From Hymenobacter amundsenii (GTDB lineage: Bacteria; Bacteroidota; Bacteroidia; Cytophagales; Hymenobacteraceae), in assembly GCF_002204745.1 (NCBI RefSeq), contig NZ_NIRR01000014.1:34960-98959 (forward strand): a stretch of DNA of 64,000 bases, read 5' to 3'. Within the stretch, counting starts at the first letter, position 1. Each line of letters begins with the position of its first letter. The translations under genes and the position numbers were made by a program. This document shows positions 8,753 to 16,660 of the stretch, piece after piece. The notes beneath the pieces were generated by a model. That model did not search any database. It saw only the letters and a program-made list of their open reading frames with translations, and was not told where the DNA came from.

Positions 8753-9583
8753 CTACTTCATCCACCCCAGTTCCTGTAGAATGGCGTCGGTAATTATGCG
8801 GCGGCTGGCGGCGAACCGGGCGTCGGCGGGCTGGCCGCCGGCAGGCTTTACGTTGAGGGCGAAGAAGGCCTTGCGTCCGTCGGCGCGTTCTATCCAACCC
8901 ACCAGCCAGGCATTATCGGGGTTGCGGGCCGAGCGGAAGCGCCACCCGGTTTTGCCATAAAGCGTGTACTGGGGCGTTTTCTTCAGGATGAGCAGCTGTT
9001 TGACGGCCCGCTGGTGCTGCTTTGCTACGGGTAGCACTTCGGCCTGAAGGCGGCTCAGAAAATCAATCTGCTGGAACTGCGTAATGCGCGACTTCCCATC
9101 GAGCCAGAAAGTGTCGAGCGTACTTTCCGTAACCACCATGCCGGGGTAGCCCAGCTTGCGCAGCCACGTACGGTAGGCAGGCACCCCAATGCGACGGGCC
9201 AGCTGCTGGTAGCACGGTACCGCCGACACGCGCAGGGCCCGGGCAAACGGCATATCCTGGTTCCATTGAGGAAAGTCGCGCGTTACGCCGTCCCAGCGGC
9301 AGATTTCGGAGGTGTCGCGCAGAGCGCCGGTGGCGAGGCCGATGAGCGTGTTGGGAATTTTGAAGGTGGAAGCGGGCAGAAAACCTTCGCGGCAGCGGTC
9401 GGGCCGGTAGGCCACAAACTGCCGGGCGGGTGCGTCGTAGAGCAAAAAAGACCCCTCTACGCCCTGCCGCAGAAAGTAGGGTTCGAAATCGCGCTGGGTC
9501 ATGGTGGGCGCCTGTAGGCGGGTACTGCTGGACAGCAGCCCTGGCAGCAACAGCCAAAGGAGCAGAAGAGGATTTCTGAGCAT
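8753..9583 (-). CDS. Class D (OXA-type) beta-lactamase
   Basis: A serine beta-lactamase expected to act in the periplasm. The 276-aa length, N-terminal hydrophobic leader and motif set fit class D: S72-T-F-K75 holding the nucleophile and the lysine that is usually carboxylated, S120-A-V122, FWLDGKSRIT, and K211-T-G-W214. The KTGW form of the third box separates it from classes A and C. No regulator, transposase or integron lies beside it and codon use matches its surroundings, so it looks like a resident chromosomal gene. BlaR-type sensor domains share this fold, but here the protein has no large membrane domain. The drug spectrum cannot be read from sequence alone. Confidence 0.92.
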   Translation of the reverse strand: MLRNPLLLLWLLLPGLLSSSTRLQAPTMTQRDFEPYFLRQGVEGSFLLYDAPARQFVAYRPDRCREGFLPASTFKIPNTLIGLATGALRDTSEICRWDGVTRDFPQWNQDMPFARALRVSAVPCYQQLARRIGVPAYRTWLRKLGYPGMVVTESTLDTFWLDGKSRITQFQQIDFLSRLQAEVLPVAKQHQRAVKQLLILKKTPQYTLYGKTGWRFRSARNPDNAWLVGWIERADGRKAFFALNVKPAGGQPADARFAASRRIITDAILQELGWMK

Positions 9584-9684
9584 CGCGTACGGGGGTTTAT
9601 TCCGGTCTAAAGTAACAGGTTCCGGTAACCTAACGGCTCGGCCGGGAGTTTAACCCGCACACTACTATCCTAATCCTCTTGCAT

Positions 9685-10638
9685 ATGCAACACCGCGAAC
9701 TGGGCCGCTCCGGCCTGCGCACCGCGCCCCTCGTGCTGGGTGGCAACGTGTTTGGCTGGACCGCCGACGAGGCTACTTCTTTCCGGGTACTCGATGCCTT
9801 TGTGGCCGGCGGCGGCAACGCCATCGACACGGCCAACGTGTATTCGGCCTGGGCCCCGGGCCACCAGGGCGGCGAGTCGGAAGCCGTTATCGGCAAGTGG
9901 CTGAAGCAGCGCGGCCGCCGCGATGAGGTGCTCATCCTCACCAAAGTGGGCATGAAGATGGGCGATGGTCGCCAGGGCCTGGGGAAGGCCTACATCAAAA
10001 CGGCCGTCGAGGAGTCGCTCCAGCGCCTGCAAACCGATTACATCGACCTGTACCAATCGCACCAGGACGATGAGGAGCGCCCCGTTACCGAGCCGTTGGA
10101 GGCCTACGCCGAGCTGATTAAAGAAGGCAAAGTACGGGCCATCGGGGCCAGCAACTTCTCGGCTGGTCGGCTGCGGGCGGCCCTCGAAGCCAGCGTCACC
10201 CAGGGCCTGCCGCGCTACGAAACCCTCCAGCCCGAGTACAACCTTTACAACCGCGAAGCCCTCGAAAAAGACCTGCTGGCCTTGTGCCAGGAACACGGCC
10301 TGGGCATCATCCCGTACTTCGGGCTGGCCTCGGGCTTTCTGACGGGCAAGTACCGCTCCGAAAAAGACCTCGCCCAGAGCGTGCGCGGCAGCAGCATCGG
10401 ACCCAAATACCTCAACGACCGGGGCTACCACATTCTCGACGCCCTCGATGCCGTAGTGGCCCGCCATGCCGGCGCTTCGCCCGCCCAGGTGGCCCTGGCC
10501 TGGATTATGGGCCGCCCCGGCCTCACCGCCCCCATTGCCTCGGCCACCAGCGCCCAGCAGGTCGAAGAGCTGATCAAGGCCATGCACTTGGAGCTGAGCG
10601 AGGCCGATATGCACCAGCTCAGCGAGGCTAGCAAGTAG
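9685..10638 (+). CDS. Aldo/keto reductase
   Basis: NADPH-dependent reduction of aldehydes or ketones in the cytoplasm is the expected role. The 317-aa product begins MQHRELGRSGL; the ATG at 9685 is preferred to an in-frame TTG at 9679. The catalytic tetrad is visible: Asp and Tyr in AIDTANVYSAW, Lys in LILTKVG, and His in DLYQSHQDD. The cofactor end is seen in the AIASATSAQQVEEL segment. Length is normal. It stands alone between the beta-lactamase gene (divergent) and a palindromic repeat. The substrate is unknown. Confidence 0.93.
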   Translation: MQHRELGRSGLRTAPLVLGGNVFGWTADEATSFRVLDAFVAGGGNAIDTANVYSAWAPGHQGGESEAVIGKWLKQRGRRDEVLILTKVGMKMGDGRQGLGKAYIKTAVEESLQRLQTDYIDLYQSHQDDEERPVTEPLEAYAELIKEGKVRAIGASNFSAGRLRAALEASVTQGLPRYETLQPEYNLYNREALEKDLLALCQEHGLGIIPYFGLASGFLTGKYRSEKDLAQSVRGSSIGPKYLNDRGYHILDALDAVVARHAGASPAQVALAWIMGRPGLTAPIASATSAQQVEELIKAMHLELSEADMHQLSEASK

Positions 10639-10650
10639 TAAGGAGTAAAG

Positions 10651-10751
10651 AAACGTCATTCAGAGCAACGCGAAGAGTCTCGCGTGCTGTCGTTGAAATA
10701 AGCCTCAATGAGTAGCACGCGAGATTCTTCGCTTCACTCTGAATGACGTTT
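10651..10751. repeat. Palindromic intergenic repeat, copy C
   Basis: Outer arms AAACGTCATT and AATGACGTTT pair exactly, and an inner stem (CGCGTGCT with AGCACGCG) continues the hairpin. An ATG at 10743 created by the right arm is in frame with the next gene but is unlikely to be its start. Confidence 0.75.
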
Positions 10752-10820
10752 TTGCGCCGAATCACGTACCCATTCGGAGTTCCGCTCCTTTACCACGCCC
10801 TACCTCCCCTCCCGCTGCGC

Positions 10821-11531
10821 ATGGATAAGCCGCCCATTATTCCTTTTGATTGGCACCGCATGCTGTGGGCCGACGACGTATCGTGGCCTTTTCTGCTCGA
10901 AATTGCCTTCCGTTGCGGCTTCACCTACCTCCTGATTCTGGGGGCGCTGCGCATTATGGGCCGGCGCGGGGTGCGGCAGCTCTCCATTTTCGAGCTCAGC
11001 ATCATTCTGGGTCTAGGCTCCGCGGCCGGCGACTCCATGCTCTACGAGGATACGCCCCTGCTGCCGGCCGCTACCGTATTCGTGGTTGTCACAGCCCTCT
11101 ACGTGCTTTTCAACCGCCTCACCGAGTGGTACCCGCGCTTTTCCGACTGGCTGGAAGGCAAACCCGTATTGTTGGTGGAAGAGGGCGTCATCAATCAACC
11201 CGGCTTCAACTCCCAGAACCTAACGCTGAAGGAGCTCTTCGGCGAGTTGCGGCAGCTGCAGGTGGAGCACCTGGGGCAGGTACGCCGGGCCTACATTGAG
11301 GCCACCGGCGAGTTCAGCGTGTTCTTTTTCGAGGATGAGCAGGTGCTTCCCGGCCTGCCCCTCTGGCCCGAGCTGCTGCGGGAGGCCCAGCCCACGGCCA
11401 CCCAGCCCGGCCCCCACGCCTGCGCCAACTGCGGCCATGTGCGCGAGTTGGCCGCCGCTACCGAGGCCCGCTGCCCGGTATGCCAGAACGAAAGCTGGCT
11501 GCCCGCCAACACGGCCCGCCGGGTGAGTTGA
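10821..11531 (+). CDS. YetF/DUF421-like membrane protein with C-terminal zinc ribbon
   Basis: The 236-aa protein has a short N-terminal membrane region of about three helices (FLLEIAFRCGFTYLLILGALRIMGRRG, then STIF-like ELSIILGLGSAAGDSM) and a cytosolic YetF domain (EGKPVLLVEEGVINQPGFNSQNLTLKELFGELR). It ends with four cysteines in two CxxC pairs, CANCGH and CPVCQNE, which should bind zinc. YetF family members are membrane proteins of uncertain function. I start at ATG 10821 because the earlier ATG at 10743 is part of a repeat and would add a non-conserved tail. Confidence 0.82.
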   Translation: MDKPPIIPFDWHRMLWADDVSWPFLLEIAFRCGFTYLLILGALRIMGRRGVRQLSIFELSIILGLGSAAGDSMLYEDTPLLPAATVFVVVTALYVLFNRLTEWYPRFSDWLEGKPVLLVEEGVINQPGFNSQNLTLKELFGELRQLQVEHLGQVRRAYIEATGEFSVFFFEDEQVLPGLPLWPELLREAQPTATQPGPHACANCGHVRELAAATEARCPVCQNESWLPANTARRVS

Positions 11532-11567
11532 GAAGTTCAGCTGCCCTTGGCTCGTCGCTTCGGCGGC

Positions 11568-12275
11568 TTACAGGCGGTAGGCTAATCCTACTCGTAGCAT
11601 CTGGCTATACAGGTCGCCGGTGCCACCATCGTAGTTGCGCTCGTAGTCGAGTAGGCCGTAAGAGTAGCACACCGACAGGCCCAGCCGCTGATAGTAAGCC
11701 GTTAAGTTGGCGCGGGCCCGAAGGTCGAGCTTGGTATCGTCGCTGATGCGGTTGTTGGTGCGGACGGTAAAGCCGCCACCCGATGCCTCCCCTTTTTCCC
11801 GCTCGCTGAGCCGGACACCTAGTTCTGGGCCCAGGGTGGCATCGAGGTGGAAGGAGCCCGCCCCAAAGCGATGCCCCACAAATACATGCGTGTTGACAAA
11901 GCGGCCGGTGAAGGTGGTTTGTCCGCTGGCAGGTATAATGCGGCTACTGAAGCTAGATGTAGAGAGGGCCGCGACCTGCACGCGGCTGCGCAGCCACTCG
12001 TATCCGAGGTGCGCCCCGAGCACCAAATGGTGCGCCGTAGCGCGCTGCACCTGCCCGGCCCCGCCATACGAGAGCGTGAAGCGCTTGCCATAGGGCAAAG
12101 TGGTAAAGCCAACGCCCCCCGTTGTGCCATCGTTTCCGATAATAAGTGCGGGCCCTTCGGCCAGTGCGCCCCGGTAGCCGAAGTAGCCTGAGGTGGCGTG
12201 CAGCGTGAACTCGGTGCTTTGGGCCTGGGCGGTGGCGGCCCCGAGGCCGAGCGCGAGTAGTAGCAGGTGTTTCAT
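11568..12275 (-). CDS. Putative outer-membrane beta-barrel protein
   Basis: The 235-aa product has a signal peptide (MKHLLLLALGLGAATAQAQ) and then alternating polar and hydrophobic stretches rich in Gly, Tyr and Phe. It ends with a strand finishing in a large hydrophobic residue (VGLAYRL), as outer-membrane barrels do. No enzymatic motif is visible. The best reading is a small porin-like or structural barrel of unknown role. It converges with the YetF-like gene and diverges from the serine-biosynthesis fusion. Confidence 0.72.
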   Translation of the reverse strand: MKHLLLLALGLGAATAQAQSTEFTLHATSGYFGYRGALAEGPALIIGNDGTTGGVGFTTLPYGKRFTLSYGGAGQVQRATAHHLVLGAHLGYEWLRSRVQVAALSTSSFSSRIIPASGQTTFTGRFVNTHVFVGHRFGAGSFHLDATLGPELGVRLSEREKGEASGGGFTVRTNNRISDDTKLDLRARANLTAYYQRLGLSVCYSYGLLDYERNYDGGTGDLYSQMLRVGLAYRL

Positions 12276-12485
12276 AAGCGGTGGTCAGGAAATAGTTGGG
12301 GTTGACTGGGGGCACTGGGGGCGCAATATACCCCCTTGGCCTGGGAGCCGGTGAAATTGCGAACGGTTGCATTCTGCTGTTAGAAAAACAGACCGGGAAG
12401 CAAGGGTAACTTGCTCTTCTGATTGGGCGGAGTGCGGCCGCATGCCGGCTCCATTGCCCCGCCGTGCCCTACCTTGTTGCCCGAT

Positions 12486-14414
12486 ATGTCCGACCACTTG
12501 CCCGACCAACCCGCCGCCGGCCCCGCCGTGCCCCTGCCCTACCTCATCATTGACTTCGACAGCACGTTCACCCAGGTGGAAGGCCTCGATGAGCTGGCCG
12601 ACATTGCCCTTGAAGGCTCACCCGACCGCGAGAAAATCGTGGGCCAGATTCGGGAGCTCACTGACCGGGGCATGAGCGGGGAGCTGAAGTTTTCGGAGTC
12701 GCTCCGGCAGCGGCTGGCGCTGCTGCCGGCCCGGCGGGCGCACATCGGGCAGCTAGTGGAGCGGCTCAAGGGCAAAGTGTCGGCGAGCATCCGGCGCAAC
12801 CGGAGCTTCTTCGAGCGTTTTCCGGGCCGGGTGTACATCGTGAGCAGCGGCTTCCGCGAGTTTATCGAGCCGGTGGTGGCCGAGTTCGGCATCGACGCCG
12901 ACCACGTGCTGGCCAACACCTTCACCTTCGACGCCGAGGACCGCATCACGGGCTTCGACCCGGAGAACGTGCTGAGCCAGGACGGCGGCAAAATCCGGCA
13001 GCTACGCCTGCTCGACCTCAATGGCCCGGTGTACGCCCTCGGCGACGGCTACACCGATTACCAGATCCGTGAGGCCGGCCTGGCCGACCGCTTCTACGCC
13101 TTCACCGAAAACGTAACCCGCCCCGCCGTGGTGGCCCACGCCGATAAGGTGCTGCCCAGCTTCGACGAATTTCTCTACCAGAACAACCTCCCCATGACCC
13201 TGAGCTACCCCAAAAACCGCATTAAAGTCCTGCTGCTCGAAAACCCCGATTCGCGCGCCGAGGAGCTGTTTCGGGCCGAAGGCTACCAGGTAGAAACCGT
13301 AACGGGCGGGCTCGATGAGGACGAGCTGATGGCGCGCATGGAGGGCGTAAGCATTCTGGGCATCCGCAGCAAAACCCAAGTCACGGCCCGGGTGCTCGAA
13401 GCCGCCAACCGCCTCATCGGCATCGGCGCGTTTTGCATCGGCACCAACCAGATTGACTTGGTGGGCTGCATGAAAAAGGGCGTGGCCGTATTCAACGCCC
13501 CGTTCAGCAACACCCGCTCGGTGGTGGAGCTGGCCCTGGGCGAAATTATTATGCTGGCCCGCCGCATCCCCGAAAAAAGCCCCAAAATGCACGCTGGCGA
13601 GTGGGATAAATCGGCGCGGGGCGCGTTTGAAATCCGGGGCAAGAAGCTGGGCATCGTGGGCTACGGCAACATCGGTTCGCAGCTTTCGGTGGTGGCCGAG
13701 GCCGTGGGCATGCAGGTGCTGTATTATGATGTGGCCGAGAAGCTCCAGCTGGGTAACGCCATCAAGTGCCGCACCCTCGACGAGCTGCTGGAGCAGGCCG
13801 ACATCGTGACTCTGCACGTGGATGGCCGCCCCGAAAACACGGACCTGTTCGGGGAGGCGCAGTTTGCCCGCATGAAGCCGGGTTCCTTGTTTCTCAACAA
13901 CGCCCGCGGCCCGGTGGTGGAAGTGCCCGCCCTGGCCGCCGCCCTGCGCTCGGGCCACCTGGGCGGAGCCGCCGTCGATGTGTTTCCGCACGAGCCCAAA
14001 ACCAACGACGAGACTTTCGAGAGTGAATTACGGGACTTACCCAACGTGCTGCTCACGCCCCACATCGGGGGCTCTACGGCCGAGGCCCAGCGCAACATCG
14101 CCGAGTTCGTGCCCGAACGGATTATGCAGTACGTGAACACCGGCAACACCCAGCAGAGCGTCAATTTCCCCAACATTCAGCTACCCGACCAGCCGGCCCA
14201 CCGCCTCATTCACATTCACCACAACGTGCCCGGCGTGCTGGCCCGCATCAACAATGTGCTGGCCGCCCACTCAGTCAACATCCTCGGCCAGTACCTGAAA
14301 ACCAACGAGCACATAGGCTACGTGATTACCGACGTCGACAAGCAGTACGAGCCCGAGCTGATCAAAGCCCTGCGCGAAGTCGAGCACACGATTAAATTCC
14401 GGGTGTTGTACTAA
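12486..14414 (+). CDS. serA: Bifunctional phosphoserine phosphatase / D-3-phosphoglycerate dehydrogenase
   Basis: The 642-aa cytosolic protein joins two enzymes of serine synthesis. Residues about 18-225 form a HAD phosphatase of SerB type: the DFDSTFT nucleophile box with the cap-side ELAD, the SSGFREFI box, and GDGYTDYQIREAG as the metal box. From about residue 238 comes a SerA-type dehydrogenase: NTRSVVELALGEI, the NAD-binding GYGNIGSQ, the catalytic Arg in NNARGPVVE, Glu in FPHEP and His in TPHIGGST. A C-terminal ACT domain (HHNVPGVLARINNVL) probably binds serine for feedback. I chose ATG 12486; the TTG at 12423 would add a non-conserved leader. No serC lies in the window. Confidence 0.93.
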   Translation: MSDHLPDQPAAGPAVPLPYLIIDFDSTFTQVEGLDELADIALEGSPDREKIVGQIRELTDRGMSGELKFSESLRQRLALLPARRAHIGQLVERLKGKVSASIRRNRSFFERFPGRVYIVSSGFREFIEPVVAEFGIDADHVLANTFTFDAEDRITGFDPENVLSQDGGKIRQLRLLDLNGPVYALGDGYTDYQIREAGLADRFYAFTENVTRPAVVAHADKVLPSFDEFLYQNNLPMTLSYPKNRIKVLLLENPDSRAEELFRAEGYQVETVTGGLDEDELMARMEGVSILGIRSKTQVTARVLEAANRLIGIGAFCIGTNQIDLVGCMKKGVAVFNAPFSNTRSVVELALGEIIMLARRIPEKSPKMHAGEWDKSARGAFEIRGKKLGIVGYGNIGSQLSVVAEAVGMQVLYYDVAEKLQLGNAIKCRTLDELLEQADIVTLHVDGRPENTDLFGEAQFARMKPGSLFLNNARGPVVEVPALAAALRSGHLGGAAVDVFPHEPKTNDETFESELRDLPNVLLTPHIGGSTAEAQRNIAEFVPERIMQYVNTGNTQQSVNFPNIQLPDQPAHRLIHIHHNVPGVLARINNVLAAHSVNILGQYLKTNEHIGYVITDVDKQYEPELIKALREVEHTIKFRVLY

Positions 14415-14749
14415 ACTACCAACCAAGTGCTTTTCGTTTTTAGTCCCGCAGGGACGGTATAGAGCTAACCAACAGCTGTCCATTCTTGCTTGAGGTCCCA
14501 ACGGGGCGTTGCCATTCGTTAGCACGAGATATCGCCCTGCTGGGGCTTTTGGTTTGCTGGCATCTTTTGACGACCGATGTGTCGTCCTTCCGGGGCTAAA
14601 AAATCCCGCCATCTTGAGCACCACGCCCTTCGTTAGGCTGCGAGTAAATTGTGAGCAGGGCAACAAATGGAATCGGATAGGTTTCTTTGATTTAGGGGGT
14701 CGGGTAATATCTTGCGCCCGGCATTCTCCTTTCTCCTAACTATCCATTT
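14415..14749. other. Non-coding stretch with degraded repeat
   Basis: This 335-bp gap has no credible gene. It holds decayed CCCGCAGGGACGG, CCAACGGGGCG and CCTGCTGGGGC motifs resembling a dispersed repeat, and ends with the candidate promoter of the next gene. Confidence 0.5.
14687..14715 (+). promoter_or_regulatory. Candidate Bacteroidota-type promoter
   Basis: TTG at 14687-14689 is followed after 18 nt by TATCTTGC at 14708-14715, close to TTG-N19-TAnnTTTG. The ATG of the next gene lies 34 nt downstream. Confidence 0.5.
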
Positions 14750-15894
14750 ATGCATCGTTTTAGCTTATTGCCGGCCCTGCTGCTGGCCGGCACTTCTTTG
14801 GCCCAGGCCCAGTACCTTACTTCCTTTACCCTGAAAGGCCAACTAGGGCTGCTACAGGGGCCAGCCAAAGTGTACCTGCGCCGCGAAGGATTGTTTCAAG
14901 GTCAGATTACTGATTCGGCGACCGTGAAGAACGGCACGTTCGTGCTCCGCGGCATTACGGATGGGCCCGTACGCGGCCGGTTGGTGCTGGTGCGGCCAGG
15001 GCAGTACCGGCGCCTGCTCACGGGGCAGGCCGACAACTGCGCCATTTACCTCGAAAAGGGCACTATCAGCGTCAGTAGCCCCGATTCGCTGGCGCATGCC
15101 ACCGTGGGAGGCACCCCGCTCAACACCGAGTATCAGCAGCTCCGTCAGCAACTCGCGCCGGTGCAGGCCCCGATGGAAGCTCTGCGACAGGAGTATTACG
15201 CTACCCCACCCGACCGACGGGCCGCCACGGGCATCCTCCCCCGCCTCGAAGCTCAGCAGAACATCACCGAACCGGCCGAACTGGCGTTGCGGACTAGCTT
15301 CATTAAGGCGCACCCGGCCAGTCTGGTCAGTCTCGATGCCGTGCAGGACGTGGGTGGGCCCATTCCGAGCTACGCGGTAGTAGGGCCGCTGTTTGAGGGC
15401 CTGGATGCCCACCTCAAAGCCACGGCCCAGGGCCAAGCATTGGGCCGGCAGGTGGCGGCGCTGCAACGGGTGGCCGTCGGTGCTCCGGCCCCGGCCTTTA
15501 CTCTGCCCGACCCCACCGGTAAAGCCTTTACGCTGGCCGACTTCCGGGGCAAGTTCGTGCTGGTCGATTTCTGGGCCAGCTGGTGCGGCCCCTGCCGCCG
15601 CGACAACCCCAACCTGATTCAGTACTACAACCAGTTCAAGGGCCGCAACTTCGAGGTCGTCGGCATCTCGCTGGATGATGCTCCCGACCGCGCCAAGTGG
15701 CTCAAGGCCGTGCAGGACGACCACCTGCCCTGGCTCCAGCTCTGGACGCCCGGCGGCTGGCAGCAGGGCGTGGCCCTACTCTACAACGTGCGCGCCATCC
15801 CCAGAACTTCCTGCTTGACCCCAACGGCGTCATCATCGCCACCAACTTGCACGGGGCGGAGCTCCAAGCAACCTTGGCCAAGGTGCTCAAGTAA
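14750..15894 (+). pseudogene. Thioredoxin-like thiol-disulfide oxidoreductase, frameshifted
   Basis: The product has a signal peptide, an N-terminal DUF4369-like beta domain and, from about residue 240, a TlpA/AhpC-TSA-like thioredoxin domain with DFWASWCGPCRRDNP, whose CGPC is the redox pair. In Bacteroidota such proteins reduce periplasmic disulfides. The reading frame breaks at the C run 15799-15802. Before it the protein reads LLYNVRAIP; after it the family-typical ending QNFLLDPNGVIIATNLHG continues in the +1 frame to the stop at 15894. One extra C would restore a full 381-aa protein. The unshifted frame runs on to 16042 with unrelated residues. Either a real mutation or a base-call error explains this. 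Confidence 0.85.
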
Positions 15895-16035
15895 CCCGGT
15901 TGCTGACGACTCAATGGCCCATCTGGCCTCGGTGGAGCGCCATGGGCTTCTGCGCATCCTCCTGTTAGCCTCTACCGGCGGGCGCGTTCAACGCGTCCCT
16001 GACTTATTTCTACTCATGACCCGCGTTCTTCGCCT

Positions 16036-16626
16036 ATGCTAATTCGTGTTGCCTACGACGAGCACACGCTCACCGTGTACCAGGCCTACCACCCGGCCAT
16101 TGCCCTTTCGGCCGTAGCCCAGCAAAGTCTGGTGCTGCCCGGCTTCAAAGCGACTCGCATGACTTGGATCAAGCCCTCCTTCCTATGGATGATGTACCGT
16201 TCGGGCTGGGCCACGAAAGTGAATCAGGAACGGATACTAGCCCTAAAAATAAAGCGCACCGGGCTCGAATGGGCCCTGCAACACGCCTGCTTGTCCCGTT
16301 TCGAAGCTGCCGCTCATTTGAACTCAACTGAGTGGGAGAACAGCCTGCAGGCTGCTCCTGTACGCATCCAATGGGACCCGGAGCGGGATCTGCACCTCCA
16401 ACCCTTGCCGCATCGGGCCATTCAGATCGGGCTCTCCGGTGAAGCCGTATCGCGGTACGTGCACGAGTGGGTAGTGGAGATTACAGACGTAACGGATCTG
16501 GCTCATGAAATCTATGCCTTGGTTGAGGGAGGCCACCTGCAGGAAGCCACGGCCCGGCTGCCACACGAAGGGGTTTATCCGACCCCGGCCATACCGCACC
16601 TGCTCCTAGAACCTGCCGCGAGCTAA
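16036..16626 (+). CDS. DUF4291 family protein
   Basis: The 196-aa cytosolic product matches DUF4291: RVAYDEHTLTVYQAYHPAIA at the start, then RMTWIKPSFLWMMYRSGWATK, a QERILALKIKR segment and FEWAL-like GLEWALQHAC. No enzyme activity is known to me for this family. It has no signal peptide. GC looks slightly lower than in neighbouring genes, so acquisition is possible. Its ATG overlaps the run-on frame of the broken upstream gene by 7 bp, which is an effect of that frameshift. Confidence 0.85.
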   Translation: MLIRVAYDEHTLTVYQAYHPAIALSAVAQQSLVLPGFKATRMTWIKPSFLWMMYRSGWATKVNQERILALKIKRTGLEWALQHACLSRFEAAAHLNSTEWENSLQAAPVRIQWDPERDLHLQPLPHRAIQIGLSGEAVSRYVHEWVVEITDVTDLAHEIYALVEGGHLQEATARLPHEGVYPTPAIPHLLLEPAAS

Positions 16627-16660
16627 TCCGGCCGCATTGGGTAGCCATCCAGAAAGCACT

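Noticed and set aside
8753..9583. BlaR/MecR-type sensor rather than an enzyme
   Set aside because: The protein lacks the large N-terminal membrane and protease domain of these sensors and has enzyme length.
10743..10820. Upstream start for the YetF-like gene
   Set aside because: The ATG at 10743 is formed by the right arm of a dispersed palindrome and the added 26 residues look unlike the family.
14440..14600. Possible RNA gene or riboswitch in the gap after serA
   Set aside because: No tRNA or riboswitch core fold was found; the motifs look like a worn repeat.
15803..16042. Run-on C-terminus of the thioredoxin-like protein
   Set aside because: The residues after the C run match nothing; the family ending lies in the other frame and stops at 15894.
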